From positions 1 to 64,000 of the forward strand of contig DATALQ010000035.1 of assembly GCA_036260935.1 (NCBI GenBank): a DNA stretch of 64,000 nt. Reading direction: 5' to 3'. The notes below the pieces were generated by a model, which saw nothing but the letters and a program-made list of their open reading frames with translations, searched no databases and was not told the DNA's origin. Source of the DNA: JAEYOM01 sp036260935 (GTDB taxonomy: Bacteria > Bacillota > Clostridia > Acetivibrionales > DTU013). Both the position numbers and the translations under genes were made by a program. Position 1 is the stretch's first letter. Every line of letters begins with the position of its first letter. Shown here piece after piece: positions 34,266 through 44,557 of the stretch.

Positions 34266-36458
34266 CTATTTTTTCCAATATATCTCTATAACGTCTCCCG
34301 AACGTATGACATCCGTAAATGAAGCCTGCTGCCCGTTGAGTTTAAGGACTATCGTGCCCTGGGGTTTCGTAAGGTCAAAGTTTATGTGGTTGAATATATC
34401 TACGAAAATGTACTGCGCTCTGTTGCCGTCAAGTACAACCGTACTCCCGTTTACGCTAACGGCAACGCCGGCTCGTGACTGTGCGCTGTTATCCGTAAAA
34501 ACTATTCCTTCAGGCTCTTTCACGAACTCATCCTCTATATCCTGCGGCTTCAGGGATGAATCGTTGTACAGGTCCGCGGGCTTATCCGCAGATATGGATT
34601 CCGGCTCCGTACATTCGACCTGATCTTTGTCGGCAAGTATATAATCGTCAGCTTCAGCACGTCCGTTAACAAGAACATTATACTTGCTTCCGGCATACCC
34701 GCCGGCTTCGAGGAGTTCTCCCAAAGTCCTGATCTGTGTTATCTGCACAGCATCGCCATCTTTGATACGGGTCTCCCTTTCCGCGTGTCTGCCGTTAACA
34801 GATATCGTTGTACTGATATCTATGGGATTGCCGTTCAGTTTTACTACGCCTTCCGAAAATGAGGAAACCAGTTCATATGCAAGTACTTCAGCGTCGTCCC
34901 CGTCCTGCGCAGGCACCACCTTTATGCTGTCTGCGTAAAAAATAGGCGTATCCAGGCTGGACTGTTTCCCATTCACAAATATTTCGGCAGCTTTTCCATA
35001 CTGACCCCGGACATGGCGTACTTCACCGTCCACGGAAAAGGTCATTCCCTTTCCTGATCTGCCGATCAGGCTGCCCGCGTCATACCCGAAAAGTATAAGA
35101 GCGTCGGCCACTGTAAGCTTCTTCGAATTGAACAGACGTATCTTCTTATCGTTTACCGTAACAGAGAGGAAATCCTTGCCCCCATACATCTGAGCCGTGA
35201 CTGCTATGCCATAAGGCGTGATCGATTCCGGGCCGGACAGCTTTTTATCATTGAATTTGATATCCCGTATCACATCCCTGCCTCTTACAACGACCCTATC
35301 CGTCGCCAGTCCCAGCTGGTGCGCGAGCATTTCGGGGAGTCCCGGAATACGGCTGCCTCCTCCTACAAGGAAAACGGCGTTTGGCGGCTTCCGGTTGAAC
35401 TCGATTATTTTCTGCGATATGGTCGCCGCAAGCTGCTCGACCGTATCCTCCACGGTACTATAAACTTCCGAAGCGGCCACTGTCTGCTTCTTTTTGAGTA
35501 TATCGGTAAAGGTTATCGTATCCCTGCCCGATGAAAGCGCGATCTTGATTTTTTCACCTGTATTGAAATCCACGAGATAATTTTGCGAAATTTTCTCCGT
35601 AATCTCATCGCCGGCTATGGGAACCATCGCGTAGGCAATGACACTGCCGTCCCTGGTTAGTGCTATATCAGAAGTTCCCGCCCCGATGTCCACAAGTACA
35701 AGGTTCAAAAGCCTGAGGTCGGCCGGGATCGTGACATTGATCGCCGCAATAGGCTCGAGTGTAAGACTGGAAACCTCCAGCCCTATCTTGCCCATAACCG
35801 TGTAAAGGCTTTCTACGACGATAATCGGCAGGAATGTGGCAAGAATATCGGCAGCCACAGTTTTGCCCTTATGCCCTGTAAGCTTTGAAATAACGAAATT
35901 ATTCAGATAATAATTGATAACGCTGTATCCGACACAATAAAACTGCGTCTTGTCTTCGCCGCTCATTTCTTCGTCGAGCATCATTTGAGCCCGTTGTATT
36001 CCTTCTATCTCAAGGCTGCTGACAAGATCCGAATCGATCTCATGTCCCGCTTCGATATTTTTCTCGACTTTGACCTGGCAGGTTTTGAGCACTCTTCCGG
36101 CCGCTGCGATAGCAACTCTTTTAAGCTTGATGCCAAGCTTCGTTTCAAGCTTTTGTTTGACCTCGGCGGCAGCCTGAGCCACCTGTTCTATATCATGTAT
36201 CTGTCCGTCCAGCATGGCCCTGTTTTTATGCTCGGTCATATCTGTGGCAATAACCCTGAAACAGTTATCTTCCTGCACACCGACAACGCCGATGACTGTT
36301 CTGGTACCTATGTCCAGAGCAAATATGAGCTCTTCCTGGGAAATACCGGACAACAGTTCCGCGGGACGCTTGTCTTTATTTGCAAGGCTAATTATCCTGC
36401 TGCTCTTTTTATCGTTCTTTTCAGTCTTTTTAAGCTTGCTTCCGGTATTTTTGCTCAT
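34266..36458 (-). CDS. FtsA-like actin ATPase with long beta-grasp tail
   Basis: The N-terminal ~400 residues are an actin-fold ATPase of the FtsA/PilM type: phosphate 1 IFALDIGTRTVIGVVG, phosphate 2 LVLVDIGAGTSDIALT and the adenosine loop VFLVGGGSRIPGLPEML. The remaining ~330 residues are unusual for FtsA. They are a chain of short modules with repeated VNG and DGDxVxI turns (for example SVNGRHAERETRIKDGDAVQI and VLVNGRAEADDYILADKDQV), which look like beta-grasp domains, ending in DVIEIYWKK. It lacks a clear membrane-targeting helix. Clostridia often carry such a protein besides the true FtsA. Its job is unknown; a cell-surface or pilus-related scaffold is a guess. Confidence 0.85.
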   Translation of the reverse strand: MSKNTGSKLKKTEKNDKKSSRIISLANKDKRPAELLSGISQEELIFALDIGTRTVIGVVGVQEDNCFRVIATDMTEHKNRAMLDGQIHDIEQVAQAAAEVKQKLETKLGIKLKRVAIAAAGRVLKTCQVKVEKNIEAGHEIDSDLVSSLEIEGIQRAQMMLDEEMSGEDKTQFYCVGYSVINYYLNNFVISKLTGHKGKTVAADILATFLPIIVVESLYTVMGKIGLEVSSLTLEPIAAINVTIPADLRLLNLVLVDIGAGTSDIALTRDGSVIAYAMVPIAGDEITEKISQNYLVDFNTGEKIKIALSSGRDTITFTDILKKKQTVAASEVYSTVEDTVEQLAATISQKIIEFNRKPPNAVFLVGGGSRIPGLPEMLAHQLGLATDRVVVRGRDVIRDIKFNDKKLSGPESITPYGIAVTAQMYGGKDFLSVTVNDKKIRLFNSKKLTVADALILFGYDAGSLIGRSGKGMTFSVDGEVRHVRGQYGKAAEIFVNGKQSSLDTPIFYADSIKVVPAQDGDDAEVLAYELVSSFSEGVVKLNGNPIDISTTISVNGRHAERETRIKDGDAVQITQIRTLGELLEAGGYAGSKYNVLVNGRAEADDYILADKDQVECTEPESISADKPADLYNDSSLKPQDIEDEFVKEPEGIVFTDNSAQSRAGVAVSVNGSTVVLDGNRAQYIFVDIFNHINFDLTKPQGTIVLKLNGQQASFTDVIRSGDVIEIYWKK

Positions 36459-36556
36459 TGTCGATTCCCCTTGATATAAACATAACGTTTTAACCTTTAT
36501 TTATTCGACAATAAAAGGCAAAATCCTTCTGGTTATATGGGAAGGACTAATGTAAT

Positions 36557-37186
36557 TTATGAAGCCCCGAATTTGCAGTAAGGTTTAATGGAGCAATCGG
36601 CACATTTCGGTTTTCTCGCGTCGCACAGGGCGCGCCCGTGGAAGACCAGCTGATGGCAGAAATTGCCCCATTTTTCAGCAGGGAGCAGCTTCATGAGGTC
36701 ATATTCGATCTTTTCGGGATCTTCGTTATCCGTAAGCCCCATTCTGTTGGTCAGACGCTTCGCATGAGTGTCTATCACGACCCCGGGTACACCGAAGCTG
36801 TCGCTCAGAATAAGGTTGGCAGTCTTTCTTCCTACTCCGGGCAGTTTCAAGAGATCCTCCATATTGGACGGGACACTCCCGCCAAAGTCGGATATGATCA
36901 TTTTACAGGCGGCGATTATGTTCTTTGCCTTGTTATGATAGAATCCCGTCGATTTGATATCCTGTTCGAGCTCTTCAAGGTCGGCATTCGCAAAATCCTG
37001 CACATTCCTGTATTTCACGAACAAGTCCTTCGTTACGATATTGACCCTGGCGTCCGTGCATTGTGCCGCAAGAATAGTCGCAACCATAAGCTGCAGCGGA
37101 TCAATATATTCGAGCGAACAGCCTGCCTCAGGATACAATTCCTGCAGCATTTCGGCTATCTTGGCAGCCCTTTGCTTTTTTGTCAT
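36557..37186 (-). CDS. nth: Endonuclease III
   Basis: This is a DNA glycosylase/AP lyase for oxidised pyrimidines. The 209-residue protein has the helix-hairpin-helix LLKLPGVGRKTANLIL, the catalytic Lys in it, the catalytic Asp in VVIDTHAKRLTNRMG and the [4Fe-4S] cysteines C-x6-C-x2-C-x5-C (ALCDARKPKCADCSIKPYC). The start overlaps glgA by 4 nt, an odd but clear coupling of a repair gene with a glycogen gene. Confidence 0.97.
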   Translation of the reverse strand: MTKKQRAAKIAEMLQELYPEAGCSLEYIDPLQLMVATILAAQCTDARVNIVTKDLFVKYRNVQDFANADLEELEQDIKSTGFYHNKAKNIIAACKMIISDFGGSVPSNMEDLLKLPGVGRKTANLILSDSFGVPGVVIDTHAKRLTNRMGLTDNEDPEKIEYDLMKLLPAEKWGNFCHQLVFHGRALCDARKPKCADCSIKPYCKFGAS

Positions 37187-38652
37187 TTGTCAGCCCTCTT
37201 TCCTATTGCGTGCGTGTAAAGCTCTTCGTATTTTTTTGCCGACCTGTTCCAGGAATAATCGGTCTCCAGAGCTCTTACGATCAGTTTTTCCCACTCCCCG
37301 GGTCTTTCGCGATAAACCTTCAAAGCCCGGTCTACTGCGTCTAGCATCTCATCTGAAGAGAAGTTGTTGAATGAAAACCCGTTTCCCTTCTCACTATCGC
37401 TGTCATAATCGGTTATAGTCTCGGCCAGGCCGCCTGTTGCGCGGACAACTGGTATCGTTCCGTATCTTAGGCTGATGATCTGCCCTAAACCGCAGGGTTC
37501 AAAACGCGACGGCATGAGGAACATGTCGCTGCCCGCATAGATCTTTTGCGCAAGAGGCCCGTTGAAGCCCAAGTGGACCGCGATCCTACCGGTGTTATTA
37601 TCCGCTATGCGTCTGAACTGATCCTGGTAATAATCGTCGCCGGATCCAAGCAGGACGAATTGCAGCCCTTTTGAAAGTAACTCGTCTATCCTGTCGATCA
37701 GAAGATTCAGACCCTTTTGCCCTGAAAGTCTCGATATCAGCCCTATCACAGGCATATCGCCCACAGGAAGTCCCATTTCCTTCTGCAGCGCATATTTGTT
37801 TTCTTTTTTATCTTTATAATTTGCTGTTCCAAAATTTTTAGCTATAGTTTTATCGGTCCCGGGATCGAATTCTTCGTAATTTATGCCGTTCAATATTCCG
37901 AACAGGTCTTCGGAACGTTTTTTCAGCAGGCCGTCAAGGCGTTCACCGTACTGCGGCGTCTGAATTTCCCTGGCGTAAACTTCGCTGACGGTACTTATTA
38001 TGTCCGAATAAACCAGGCCGGTCTTCATGAAGCTGAACATACCGTAAAATTCGGCCTTCTCGGGAGTAAACACCTCATAGCCGAGGTTCAGCAGCCTGAC
38101 GGCATAGCTCGAGAAATTGCCCTGGTATTCGAGGTTGTGTATCGTGAATATCGTTGAAATGCCGCTATAAAACTCGTCGGCAGCGTATTGCTCCTTCAGG
38201 AGCATGCAAACCGGCCCCGTATGCCAGTCGTTGCAGTGTATGACATCCGGCCTGAAACCTATCCTCGGGAGCATGCCCAATACTGCCCTGCAGAAAAACG
38301 CAAAGCGGTCGGCGTCGTCAAAATGCCCGTATATGCCATCGCGGTCGAAATACCTGTAACTGTCCGTAAAATAGACAGTCAGGTTTCTCTTCCTGCCTGT
38401 AGATCCGTAAGGCACCTCGGTTTTTCTTATAATACAGGTCTCGGCCCAGTTGTCGAGCTGAACCGGAAAATCCGCCACATACTCGAAGTCACCTTTTACC
38501 TGGCGGTATCTGGGCATTACCACTCTGACGTCATGCCCCAACGCTCCCAGCGCTTTAGGCAGCGAACCGGCTACGTCGGCCAGGCCTCCCGTTTTTGCAA
38601 AAGGGGACATTTCTGCGGAAACGAACAATATTTTTAGCTTCCTGTTGCTCAT
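37183..38652 (-). CDS. glgA: Glycogen synthase (ADP-glucose type)
   Basis: This GT5 glycosyltransferase extends alpha-1,4-glucan from ADP-glucose. The 489-residue protein begins with the KTGGLADV loop in SAEMSPFAKTGGLADVAGSL. It has DVIHCNDWHTG, the second domain VIGLISRLSGQKG and the catalytic E-x7-E in MPSRFEPCGLGQIISLRYG. No glgC, glgD or glgB lies in the window. It shares a transcript with nth downstream. Confidence 0.96.
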   Translation of the reverse strand: MSNRKLKILFVSAEMSPFAKTGGLADVAGSLPKALGALGHDVRVVMPRYRQVKGDFEYVADFPVQLDNWAETCIIRKTEVPYGSTGRKRNLTVYFTDSYRYFDRDGIYGHFDDADRFAFFCRAVLGMLPRIGFRPDVIHCNDWHTGPVCMLLKEQYAADEFYSGISTIFTIHNLEYQGNFSSYAVRLLNLGYEVFTPEKAEFYGMFSFMKTGLVYSDIISTVSEVYAREIQTPQYGERLDGLLKKRSEDLFGILNGINYEEFDPGTDKTIAKNFGTANYKDKKENKYALQKEMGLPVGDMPVIGLISRLSGQKGLNLLIDRIDELLSKGLQFVLLGSGDDYYQDQFRRIADNNTGRIAVHLGFNGPLAQKIYAGSDMFLMPSRFEPCGLGQIISLRYGTIPVVRATGGLAETITDYDSDSEKGNGFSFNNFSSDEMLDAVDRALKVYRERPGEWEKLIVRALETDYSWNRSAKKYEELYTHAIGKRADK

Positions 38653-38785
38653 GTAAACCTCCGGTAGATTTGGCGATCATATAAAAATATTATATGCCAC
38701 AAATATACCTTAAGCAACAGAACAAAACCAAGGCGCCGGGATATGCCCCAAACTGTCCGCAGATATGGGAAAGGCCCGCAGAAAT

Positions 38786-38826
38786 GGGAAAAGCGCCACC
38801 ATTCCCTGATGACGCCTTTCAAACGG
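38786..38826 (-). terminator. Probable terminator of purL
   Basis: AAGGCGTCA and TGGCGCTT pair with one bulged base around an 8-10-nt loop, followed by TTTTCCC on the minus strand. It is placed 60-90 nt after the purL stop. The bulge and short T run make it less certain. Confidence 0.45.
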
Positions 38827-38880
38827 TAAGTGCCGATCTGGCACCAGTGTTTTGATTACACCCGGCAACTATTGGCAAGC

Positions 38881-41800
38881 TTACCCGAAGTACCGGATAC
38901 CTGCCTCAAACAGCTGCTGATCCTTGCTGCCCGGTACATTGATGCAAACGTTTCTGCCTTTTCTTTCCGAGTGCCCCATTTTGCCCAGCACTCTTCCGTC
39001 GGGGCTCGTAATACCTTCGATAGCGTACATGGAGCCGTTGGGGTTATATCTTATATCGTAGGTTGCACTGCCTTCCAGGTCGACATATTGTGTTGCGATC
39101 TGCCCGTTTGCCGCGAGTTTCTTTATTGCTGCTTCCGGAGCTACAAACCTGCCTTCGCCATGCGAAACTGCAATGGTATGCACATCCCCGACCTTAACGT
39201 TGTTGAACCAGGGAGACTTGTCGGATGCTATCCTCGTCCTGACCATGCAGGATACATGCCTGCCTATCGAATTGAAAGTCAGCGTCGGGCTTTCCGGATC
39301 TATTTCCCTGATTTCGCCATAGGGCAGCAAACCTAGCTTGACTAAGGCCTGGAAACCGTTGCAGATACCGAGTATCAACCCGTCGCGCTTTTGCAGCATA
39401 TCCATTACGGCTTCCTTGATATACTGGTTCCTGAAAACAGTGGCAATGAACTTGCCCGAGCCCTCCGGTTCGTCACCGGCGCTGAACCCGCCCGGGAACA
39501 TAATTATCTGACTCTCGGATATCTTCTGTCTCATGGCCTGTATCGTCTCATTGATGCTTTCAGGCGTAAGGTTCTTCACGATGAACGTATCCGCTACGCC
39601 GCCGGCATTTTCGAATGCCTTCGCGGAATCATACTCGCAGTTGGTGCCTGGGAATACTGGAATGAATACCCTCGGTTTTACCGGCTGTATCCGGGCTGTA
39701 TTCCTTAAGGCTGTAGCTTTTACGCTGCCGGAGTCCTCTTCTTTATAAAAATCATATGTCACGACACTGCCGCCTGCAGCTTCTGTCCTTGTCGGGAAGA
39801 TGGATTCAAGGGGCTTCATCCAGCTCTCCGCCATTTTCCCTAGTTCCAGCGTTACACTTTCCTGTTTTGTGCTGTGCTTGTCTGACGAAAGTGCATTGTC
39901 TCGCGAAGTTCCCTTGGAGATCGTGATTGACGGGTTTTGCACCGTATGCCCTATAACGCTGAAGGATAGCCCATCAAACAGTTCCTGCAGTTTTTCGGCC
40001 GCATCGAGTTCCAGTATTATAGAACCGTAATCCGGTGCAAAAACATCCAAATCCGTCGCGTCGATGTCCATGCCTGTCATATTGCCGAAGCACATCCTGC
40101 TGACGGCGCCTGCCATGCCGCCTTCACGGACGGTAGCCGCCGCACGTATCCTGCCTTCTTTTGCAAGCTCGTATACCCTTGTATAAATCTTATCCAACTG
40201 AACAAAATCCGGCAGTTCGTTTTCATCCCTGTTCAGCCTGAGAAGCACGACCTGGCTGCCCGCCCTTTTGAATTCGGTCGAAAGCGTCCTTCCCGCGTCC
40301 GAAACGGCTACTGCAAACGCCACCAGCGTCGGTGGTACGTTCAGGTCCTTGAAGGTGCCGGACATGCTGTCCTTACCGCCGATTGCCGCGATTCCCAGCT
40401 TCATCTGGGCGTAATATGCTCCAAGCAGCGCGCTGAAAGGTTTGCCCCACCTTGACGGTTCCCTGCCCGGCTTCTCGAAGTATTCCTGCAATGTCAATCT
40501 CGCAGTTCTGTAATCGCCGCCCATTGCTGCAATTTTAGCCGCTGCCTCGACGACCGCGTAAATAGCGCCGTGGAACGGACTCCATTTAGCTATGGCCGGG
40601 TTGAAGCCATGCGTCATGAGAGTGCACGTATCGGTCTCGCCTGCGAGTAACGGCAGCTTGGCAGCCATGCCTTCAGCCGGGCTCAGCTGGTATTTACCTC
40701 CGAACGGCATGAGCACAGTACCTGCGCCTATCGTGCTGTCGAAACGTTCAACAAGTCCCTTCTGACCGCACAGTTCCAGCTTCTGCAGCTCGTCCAGCCA
40801 TCTGGAAGCCGTTTTATTCAAATCGCCTGATGCTGATGATACCGGGCTCTCAGCCGAGGCCGCTCTTTTTTTGAAGTAATTCTCTCCCTCAGAAGGCGCT
40901 TTGACTTCAATATCGATATTTTGCTTTACTCCGTTCGTATCGAGGAATTCCCTGCTAAGATCGACTATGACCTTTCCGCGCCATGTCATCCTTAGCCTGC
41001 CTGTATCCGTCACTACTGCTACCTGGATTGCTTCGAGGTTCTCCACGCCGGCTTCGGCAATGAACCTCTCCTCGTCTTCCTTTGCCACAACCACAGCCAT
41101 TCTTTCCTGAGATTCGGAAATTGCCAGTTCCGTACCGTCCAATCCCTCATATTTCTTCGGAACCTTGTCGAGATCTATGTCGAGTCCTTCGGCCAGCTCG
41201 CCTATCGCAACCGATACACCGCCTGCTCCGAAGTCGTTGCACCTCTTGATCATCCTGCTTACTGCTTCGTTTCTGAACAGCCTTTGCAGCTTTCTTTCAG
41301 TCGGCGGATTACCTTTCTGCACCTCTGCGCCGCAGGTGAGCAGTGATTTTTCGTCGTGCTCCTTGGACGAGCCTGTAGCCCCTCCGCAGCCGTCGCGGCC
41401 GGTTCTTCCGCCCAGCAGTATGATTACGTCGCCGGGCTCCGGTTTAAGCCTTACGACGTTCCTTTTGGGGGCGGCGCCTATTACCGCGCCTATTTCCATA
41501 CGTTTAGCGACATAGCCCTCATCATATATCTCCGTTACCTGGCCTGTGGCCAGACCGATCTGATTGCCATACGAACTGTAACCGGCGGCGGCTCCGGTGG
41601 TAATCTTCCTTTGGGGCAGCTTGCCCGGCAGTGTGTCTGCTACCTTAGTCCTGGGATCGCCGCTTCCTGTCACCCTCATAGCCTGGTAAACGTACGAGCG
41701 TCCCGATAGCGGATCACGTATAGCCCCGCCCAGACAGGTCGCAGCTCCTCCGAACGGCTCTATTTCAGTCGGGTGGTTGTGGGTCTCATTCTTGAACATT

Positions 41801-42780
41801 ACGAGCCAGTCCTCGGATTTACCGTCGATATCCGCCTTCACCACGATGCTGCAGGCGTTGATCTCTTCCGACGAATCCAGATCGTCCAGTTTGCCGCGTT
41901 TTTTCAGTTCCTTCATTGCAATAGTTGCAATATCCATAAGGCATATGTCTTTTTCCCTGTCTCCATAGACAAACTTCCTGGATTCGGTATACTGCCCGTA
42001 TACATCCTTGATCAATCCCGTATATGGTCCATTTTCAAATTTCACATTATTGATATTTGTCAAAAAAGTAGTATGTCTGCAGTGATCTGACCAATATGTG
42101 TCGATCATCCTTATTTCGGTGATCGTCGGATCCCTGTGTTCATTATCGCTGAAATACTGTCTGCAGAATTCCAGATCCTCCGCAGACATTGCCATGCCCA
42201 GCTCGTTCTGCAGCGCCGCAATTTCGTCGGTATTCCTGCCGCAAAAGCCTTTCATAACCGAAACATCCCCGGGCTGAACGAGTTCGACATCCAGTGATTC
42301 CGGCTTTTCCATCAGAGCCTCATGGCTTTCGACGGGGTTTATACAGTAAGCCTTTATCCTGTCAAGCTCCTCCTCCGCAATGCCGCCTTCGAGTACTATG
42401 AGCTTTGCCGCCTTGCAGCGCGGCCTTACTCCGAGTGTAAGGAACTGTATGCATTGCGAGGCCGAATCCGCCCTCTGATCGTATTGTCCCGGCAGGTACT
42501 CTATTGCAAATGCCTTCTCATTGTCGGCAAGCAGTATCGAATCTTCATATACATGATCCACAGGCGGTTCGGAAAAAATGACATTTACTGAAGCCCTGTA
42601 CTCATCATCCGTTATGTCCGTAATATCATACCTGTTTATTATGCGGACTCCGCTCAAGCCTTTGATCCCGAGATTGCTCCTCAGGTCCCGGAACAGTCCC
42701 TGCGCCTCGACGTCATAGCCCTTCATTTTTTCTGCGAATACACGTCTGACCATGCTTCTCTGTGCTGCCTCATTCATCAT
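38881..42780 (-). CDS. purL: Phosphoribosylformylglycinamidine synthase, single-chain
   Basis: The enzyme converts FGAR and glutamine to FGAM in purine synthesis. The 1299-residue protein joins the synthetase part and the glutaminase part in one chain, the form found in many clostridia, in contrast to separate PurS, PurL and PurQ. The synthetase shows YWSDHCRHTTF, the glycine-rich ATP segment VILLGGRTGRDGCGGATGSS (residues ~455-474) and NDFGAGGVSVAIGELAEGL. The C-terminal glutaminase has the nucleophile Cys in LILGICNGFQALVKLGLLPYG, with FPGGFSAGDEPEGSGKF and SHGEGRF. The ATG follows GAGG by 5 nt. No other pur gene is close; a LysR gene is divergent. Confidence 0.96.
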   Translation of the reverse strand: MMNEAAQRSMVRRVFAEKMKGYDVEAQGLFRDLRSNLGIKGLSGVRIINRYDITDITDDEYRASVNVIFSEPPVDHVYEDSILLADNEKAFAIEYLPGQYDQRADSASQCIQFLTLGVRPRCKAAKLIVLEGGIAEEELDRIKAYCINPVESHEALMEKPESLDVELVQPGDVSVMKGFCGRNTDEIAALQNELGMAMSAEDLEFCRQYFSDNEHRDPTITEIRMIDTYWSDHCRHTTFLTNINNVKFENGPYTGLIKDVYGQYTESRKFVYGDREKDICLMDIATIAMKELKKRGKLDDLDSSEEINACSIVVKADIDGKSEDWLVMFKNETHNHPTEIEPFGGAATCLGGAIRDPLSGRSYVYQAMRVTGSGDPRTKVADTLPGKLPQRKITTGAAAGYSSYGNQIGLATGQVTEIYDEGYVAKRMEIGAVIGAAPKRNVVRLKPEPGDVIILLGGRTGRDGCGGATGSSKEHDEKSLLTCGAEVQKGNPPTERKLQRLFRNEAVSRMIKRCNDFGAGGVSVAIGELAEGLDIDLDKVPKKYEGLDGTELAISESQERMAVVVAKEDEERFIAEAGVENLEAIQVAVVTDTGRLRMTWRGKVIVDLSREFLDTNGVKQNIDIEVKAPSEGENYFKKRAASAESPVSSASGDLNKTASRWLDELQKLELCGQKGLVERFDSTIGAGTVLMPFGGKYQLSPAEGMAAKLPLLAGETDTCTLMTHGFNPAIAKWSPFHGAIYAVVEAAAKIAAMGGDYRTARLTLQEYFEKPGREPSRWGKPFSALLGAYYAQMKLGIAAIGGKDSMSGTFKDLNVPPTLVAFAVAVSDAGRTLSTEFKRAGSQVVLLRLNRDENELPDFVQLDKIYTRVYELAKEGRIRAAATVREGGMAGAVSRMCFGNMTGMDIDATDLDVFAPDYGSIILELDAAEKLQELFDGLSFSVIGHTVQNPSITISKGTSRDNALSSDKHSTKQESVTLELGKMAESWMKPLESIFPTRTEAAGGSVVTYDFYKEEDSGSVKATALRNTARIQPVKPRVFIPVFPGTNCEYDSAKAFENAGGVADTFIVKNLTPESINETIQAMRQKISESQIIMFPGGFSAGDEPEGSGKFIATVFRNQYIKEAVMDMLQKRDGLILGICNGFQALVKLGLLPYGEIREIDPESPTLTFNSIGRHVSCMVRTRIASDKSPWFNNVKVGDVHTIAVSHGEGRFVAPEAAIKKLAANGQIATQYVDLEGSATYDIRYNPNGSMYAIEGITSPDGRVLGKMGHSERKGRNVCINVPGSKDQQLFEAGIRYFG

Positions 42781-42893
42781 ATATACCTCGCATCCGGCCC
42801 GCGGCCAATTATTTCAACATTATATTTACATTATACCCTCTAAAGATTTATAATAAAAATTAATAAATTTAATATTTTATATTAGGTAAACTT

Positions 42894-43784
42894 ATGGATA
42901 TCAATTTCGAGCATTACAAAGTTTTCTATAATGTAGCCAAGCTCGGCAGCTTCTCTGCCGCGGCAAAGGAACTGTTCATTTCGCAGTCGGCTGTCAGCCA
43001 GTCGATAAAGACTCTCGAGGAGCAGACCGGCAGCGTGTTGTTTGCCCGTGGACCTAGAACCGTCAAGCTCACCGCAGTAGGCGAAATGCTCTTCAGCCAC
43101 GTTGAACAGGCATATAACCTGATAAGAGCCGCAGAAGGAAAGATTCGAGAAATGCAGTCCTACGGCCTCGGTGAGATAAAGATCGGAGTCGGCGATACGA
43201 TACTTCGATTTCTGCTGATCCCCTTCCTTCAGAAATTTATCATAAAGTATCCGAAAATAAAGCTTCAAATAATAAACAGAACTTCTTCCGGAATAATAGA
43301 ATCGCTGAAATCAGGAGCCGTGGACCTCGGAATTGTAACGCTCCCTGTTGAGGATAAGGATGTCGAAACGATGGAATTTCGTACTGTTGAGGATGTATTT
43401 GTCGCATCAGACCGTTTCGCCGGGCTCAAGAACAAAAGCGTGACTACACAGGAGCTTTCACAGCTCCCGTTGCTGCTGCTTCAAAAGGAAAGCCTGACGC
43501 GCAGGAACCTTGACGCTTTTTTCAATTCCAAGGGACTGACCATCGTTCCGGAAATAGAGCTCGAAAGCATGGAGCTGCTTATCGAATTGTCAAAAATCGG
43601 GCTGGGAATAGCTTATGTACTAAGGGAAAGCGCTGTTTTGCCGGTTTCCGAAGGAGAACTTTTCATATTAAGGACAAAGGACCATATGCCCGTGAGGAAG
43701 CTTGGGCTCGCCAGACTTAGGAACGTACCTCTATCCCCCGCTTCGGAGCTGTTCATATCCGAGTTGGGAAATGTACAAATATAA
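42894..43784 (+). CDS. LysR family transcriptional regulator
   Basis: The 296-residue protein has an N-terminal winged helix (FEHYKVFYNVAKLGSFSAAAKELFISQSAVSQSIKTLEEQTG, residues ~4-45). A substrate-binding domain follows, opening with EIKIGVGDTILRFLLIPFL and SGAVDLGIVTLPV. It is divergent from purL with 113 nt between, so it may control itself or purL. The target and effector are not visible from the sequence. The AT-rich gap (TTTATAATAAAAATTAATAA) could hold its binding site. Confidence 0.93.
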   Translation: MDINFEHYKVFYNVAKLGSFSAAAKELFISQSAVSQSIKTLEEQTGSVLFARGPRTVKLTAVGEMLFSHVEQAYNLIRAAEGKIREMQSYGLGEIKIGVGDTILRFLLIPFLQKFIIKYPKIKLQIINRTSSGIIESLKSGAVDLGIVTLPVEDKDVETMEFRTVEDVFVASDRFAGLKNKSVTTQELSQLPLLLLQKESLTRRNLDAFFNSKGLTIVPEIELESMELLIELSKIGLGIAYVLRESAVLPVSEGELFILRTKDHMPVRKLGLARLRNVPLSPASELFISELGNVQI

Positions 43785-43947
43785 AAACATTAATTTTTTT
43801 TACGCTTTCTTGACCAACACCTGTCTTACACGTTTCATTTATTTATTTCGCAAAATCTTTATGTTATGATTTATCCATAAACACGACTTTCAGGCATTTT
43901 CTTCAAATGCATGTGTATTAATCTATCGTATGGAAAGGGTGGTACGT

Positions 43948-44502
43948 ATGTCGGACCAGATTAGGCAGATCGCAGCCAGAATAAGGGATCTTCGCGATAT
44001 AGCGGGTCTTTCGGTTGAAACCGTGGCAGGCGAGCTTGGTATAACGGCGGAAGAATACAGGGAATTTGAAGGCGGAGACGTCGATATACCCATAGGCTTC
44101 CTTTATGAACTTGCCAACAGATTCCACGTCGAGCTGACGGCAATACTGACGGGCGAGGATCCAAGGCTTCATACCTATTGCCTCGTCAGAAAAGACAAGG
44201 GCGTCAGCGTAGACCGTAAAAACCCGTACAAGTATCAAAGCCTTGCCTACAACTTTGTAAACAAAAAGGCTGAACCCTTTATGGTATCCGTAGAACCCGC
44301 AGCCGACGACGTACCTATCCACCTCAACAACCATCCGGGTCAGGAATTCAACTATGTCATGGAAGGCACGCTTATGATATACCTTGACGGCCATCAGCTC
44401 ATACTTAACGAAGGGGACTCGCTCTACTTCGATTCCGGCTGCAACCATGGCATGAAGGCCGTTGGCGGAAAGCGCGCAAAGTTCCTCGCAATTATTTTCT
44501 GA
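43948..44502 (+). CDS. XRE-cupin transcriptional regulator
   Basis: The 184-residue protein has an N-terminal HTH_3 domain (IRDLRDIAGLSVETVAGELGITAEEYREFE, residues ~10-39) and a C-terminal cupin domain (MEGTLMIYLDGHQLILNEGDSLYFDSGCNHGMKAV, residues ~135-170). The ATG at 43948 follows AAGGGTGG; codons further upstream lack a site. It stands 55 nt before an acyl-CoA synthetase on the same strand. That pairing is frequent in anaerobes and suggests it controls the synthetase in response to a small carboxylate. Confidence 0.92.
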   Translation: MSDQIRQIAARIRDLRDIAGLSVETVAGELGITAEEYREFEGGDVDIPIGFLYELANRFHVELTAILTGEDPRLHTYCLVRKDKGVSVDRKNPYKYQSLAYNFVNKKAEPFMVSVEPAADDVPIHLNNHPGQEFNYVMEGTLMIYLDGHQLILNEGDSLYFDSGCNHGMKAVGGKRAKFLAIIF

Positions 44503-44557
44503 TCTATATCAGTTCTTTAAATACTACGAAAAATTATTAAAGACAGGGGTTTAATTT

